Assembly (NCBI GenBank): GCA_017472905.1
Contig: JAFUNW010000013.1
Span: forward strand, 1 to 6,760
Source of the DNA: Bacteroidaceae bacterium
GTDB taxonomy: Bacteria; Bacteroidota; Bacteroidia; Bacteroidales; Bacteroidaceae
Direction: 5' to 3'
DNA length: 6,760 bases
Shown one piece after another: positions 6,601 to 6,760 of the stretch. A model generated the notes under the pieces. The model was not told where the DNA came from. It did not search any database and saw only the letters and a program-made list of their open reading frames with translations. Made by a program: the position numbers and the translations under genes. How positions within the stretch are numbered: the first letter of the stretch is position 1; every line of letters begins with the position of its first letter.

Positions 6601-6760
6601 ACAACCGCTGGAGGTAAAGATACGACCTGTTCCCGGTTTTTCTACTTTGGCTTCGCGTTCTGTTCCCGGACTATTCAGTACTTCATCTAAAAGATCGCCA
6701 TCCCAGAAAATACGGAAGTTAAGATCGCTCCAAACAATGACGTCGCCTAATTCAGAGATA
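3622..6760 (-). CDS. Secreted PL11 rhamnogalacturonan lyase fused to PATR repeats and a T9SS-like tail (N-terminus missing)
   Basis: The frame is open to the right edge of the window, so at least 54 more codons precede the Met at 6597, which is internal. About 1045 residues are visible (numbers below count from that Met). The N-terminal part is the end of a PL11 rhamnogalacturonan lyase propeller, with FWDGDLL before the Met, GDWREE (17-22), LRIYTTT (33-39), HDHQYR (51-56) and YNQPPH (66-71). PL11 enzymes cleave the rhamnose-galacturonate backbone of rhamnogalacturonan I by beta-elimination; the catalytic core lies mostly outside the window. After a PPP linker (86-88) come beta-rich, Gly/Thr/Asn-rich segments with four PATR-type repeats and two cassette-like endings (about 311-353 and 881-924). 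The C-terminus (about 927-991) resembles a type A T9SS sorting domain, ending LPYGIYMLHI ... VQKVMK. There is no autotransporter barrel. It is probably a surface-bound or secreted enzyme in pectin use, with the repeats acting as a stalk or binding surface (inference). Confidence 0.9.
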   Translation of the reverse strand, partial: ISELGDVIVWSDLNFRIFWDGDLLDEVLNSPGTEREAKVEKPGTGRIFTSSGCKMNNDSKNNPGATGDILGDWREEMVLRTGDNANLRIYTTTATTTHRLYTLWHDHQYRNAMVWQCVGYNQPPHVSYFTGEMEGITIAPPPLTMTGRSEIKNGETIGTSFNGKHIIVCETNNTNITIENGATPSVATFNIPSWVQGNTNNNNIVYDKFTCNVSGAPFVGATRLVKQGDGILNLPKVEMTHTGNTDIWAGTVNFDGVLKYSDLWLNRFAILNSAGGVFKSIKMDYASELRPGGKDAKGELTATDLTLGFGSRIIFDIYNENLAADLLKLSSLIIETKNWDYGPEYLTPVFEFNPHMGNNAEIAVGKYLLAEVTNCTGDISEIKLEGLDNTKKNYLMIEDGKLYLVIENLRGAGSVIWNGLSSNIWDAASSENFTLATNSTATSEVFVNGDKVRFDDTANKYALEINSEIEADSIVVDNTKAYTFSGTGSIIGNTVLVKRGTGMLTIKTDNSYTGGTRISGGTLSISSLSNENQAMGNLGGVVSSGSKFVIENGATLSSTASVQMGSPITLETPQGGVISNSGDFIMNKIFTGTKLTKRGGGWMKLHANNTALDTFVIAGGTVQCISCTRPGKVVVFQNGTLSENGGSSFGVHVTGTGVWNTANNSTYTNKVTGNGKLTVYCNTVKGNTWYATRTPIQMNLSQFTGTLVPQAIYAADGRFTLDASTGIPNGTMNIPSGIIVQNTGKTYTIGKLTGSGTLGATCSFSQSAPTGINTWRVGCDENFTFDGTITGDKTVFMKIGSGKMTLTGASNHGGATRIEAGQLHLNSKALLGTGNLIIAQGALLTGTTVSGTPLTNDLITVNGTIQPGNTETALIGTIEFDNKNVTFNKNSILRIGLRRCATATNTGGTSIQGINKLTMNGTLSVHLGSTYKPVEGDSMRVWEAASFAGTPTFDLPDLPIGYFWDTSRINEGLLFVGYDPTGIENIEADEEVEVTVVSTGGIFMDKFVCPLRSVKETFSQKALPYGIYMLHIKAANGFTVQKVMK
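3625..3822 (-). other. Type A T9SS-like C-terminal sorting domain
   Basis: The last 66 residues begin with the linker PTGIENI and an acidic stretch (EADEEVEV). A short Ig-like strand pattern follows (VTVVSTGG, then FVCPLRSV), and the end is LPYGIYMLHIKAANGFTVQKVMK in form, with Gly-Ile-Tyr, a Gly turn and a terminal Lys-Val-x-Lys. This fits the conserved end of type A type IX secretion signals (GIYxVxx ... G ... KVxx), which are removed or attached to the surface as the cargo crosses the outer membrane. Whether the host has that secretion system cannot be seen here. Confidence 0.7.
4285..4374 (-). repeat. PATR-type beta-strand repeat, copy 4
   Basis: Residues 742-771 begin FMKIGSGKMTLTG, continue SNHGGATRI and end AGQLHL. 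This is a clear PATR copy, directly preceded by a block ending NFTFDGTITG (728-737), which resembles the strand pair that often leads into PATR repeats in large secreted proteins. The NxxGGxT core is shifted by one residue relative to copy 2. Confidence 0.82.
4888..4977 (-). repeat. PATR-type beta-strand repeat, copy 3 (degenerate)
   Basis: Residues 541-570 begin LTKRGGGWMKL and end IAGGTVQC. The KxGxG opening and GGT ending are kept, but the central YTGGT is replaced by ALDTF, and the strand carries Trp and Lys where the family prefers small or hydrophobic residues. Spacing from copy 2 is 99 residues. Confidence 0.75.
5185..5274 (-). repeat. PATR-type beta-strand repeat, copy 2 (best match)
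   Basis: Residues 442-471 begin LVKRGTGMLTI, continue SYTGGTRI and end SGGTLSI. This is a close match to the autotransporter-associated beta-strand repeat consensus (KxGxGxLxL, YTGGT, GGTL). It sits about 80 residues into the second cassette, after a typical opening block VIWNG ... NIWDAA (361-374). Confidence 0.85.
5998..6090 (-). repeat. PATR-type beta-strand repeat, copy 1
   Basis: Residues 170-200 (counted from the Met at 6597) begin LVKQGDGILNL, continue with HTGNTDI and end AGTVNF. They follow the PATR pattern of Lys-x-Gly-x-Gly, a hydrophobic strand, Tyr/Thr-Gly-x-Thr, then Gly-Thr/Gln-hydrophobic. This copy lies in the first passenger-like cassette, soon after the lyase domain, and is the least regular with copy 3. 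Confidence 0.65.
6358..6760 (-). other. C-terminal part of PL11 lyase catalytic domain
   Basis: The last 134 or so residues of the rhamnogalacturonan lyase propeller. Seen directly are VIVWSDLNFRIFWDGDLL, GRIFTSSGCK, GDWREEMVLRT, LRIYTTT, THRLYTLWHD, MVWQCVGYNQPPH and the final FTGEMEG. These follow the same order as the end of PL11 enzymes such as the YesW/YesX type, where the equivalents read GDWREE, LRIYTTT, HRLYTL and YNQPPH. The domain looks intact up to its natural end, where most family members stop; here the chain runs on. The N-terminal blades cannot be judged from this window. Confidence 0.88.

Overview
The window looks like a chromosomal segment of a gut-type Bacteroidota (Bacteroides or a close relative). 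Two features support this. The upstream regions carry the Bacteroidota -7 element TAnnTTTG rather than E. coli-type promoters, with A-rich leaders and no clear Shine-Dalgarno. The protein types also fit: a DnaG tail of the Bacteroides kind, a short lipoprotein, and a polysaccharide lyase with a type IX secretion-like tail. The species cannot be fixed from the sequence alone.

Layout: (1) 1-477, plus strand: the last 158 codons of DNA primase (dnaG), cut by the window's left edge. (2) 529-1092, minus strand: a small predicted lipoprotein of unknown function, convergent with dnaG. (3) 1093-1233: a 141-bp divergent intergenic region, with a good promoter reading right and a -7 element reading left. 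(4) 1234-2586, plus: an M20-family metallo-dipeptidase with all expected zinc-site motifs. (5) 2645-3475, plus: a family 2 glycosyltransferase, 58 bp downstream and probably in the same transcript. (6) 3564-3596: a strong hairpin terminator between convergent genes that can serve both strands. (7) 3622-6760, minus: the C-terminal 1045 or so codons of a very large secreted protein, cut by the right edge. It consists of the end of a PL11 rhamnogalacturonan lyase beta-propeller, then over 800 residues of autotransporter-associated beta-strand (PATR) repeat material, then a type A T9SS-like sorting tail.

The genes do not form one obvious pathway. The left two thirds is housekeeping or generic (replication, peptide turnover, a glycosyl transfer). 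The minus-strand giant is a pectin-degradation enzyme and is probably the edge of a rhamnogalacturonan utilisation region lying to the right. There are no RNA genes, CRISPR arrays, insertion sequences or gene-free stretches over 300 bases. The feature most worth a second look is the fusion of a PL11 lyase to a PATR stalk with a T9SS-type tail; no new system is evident beyond that.
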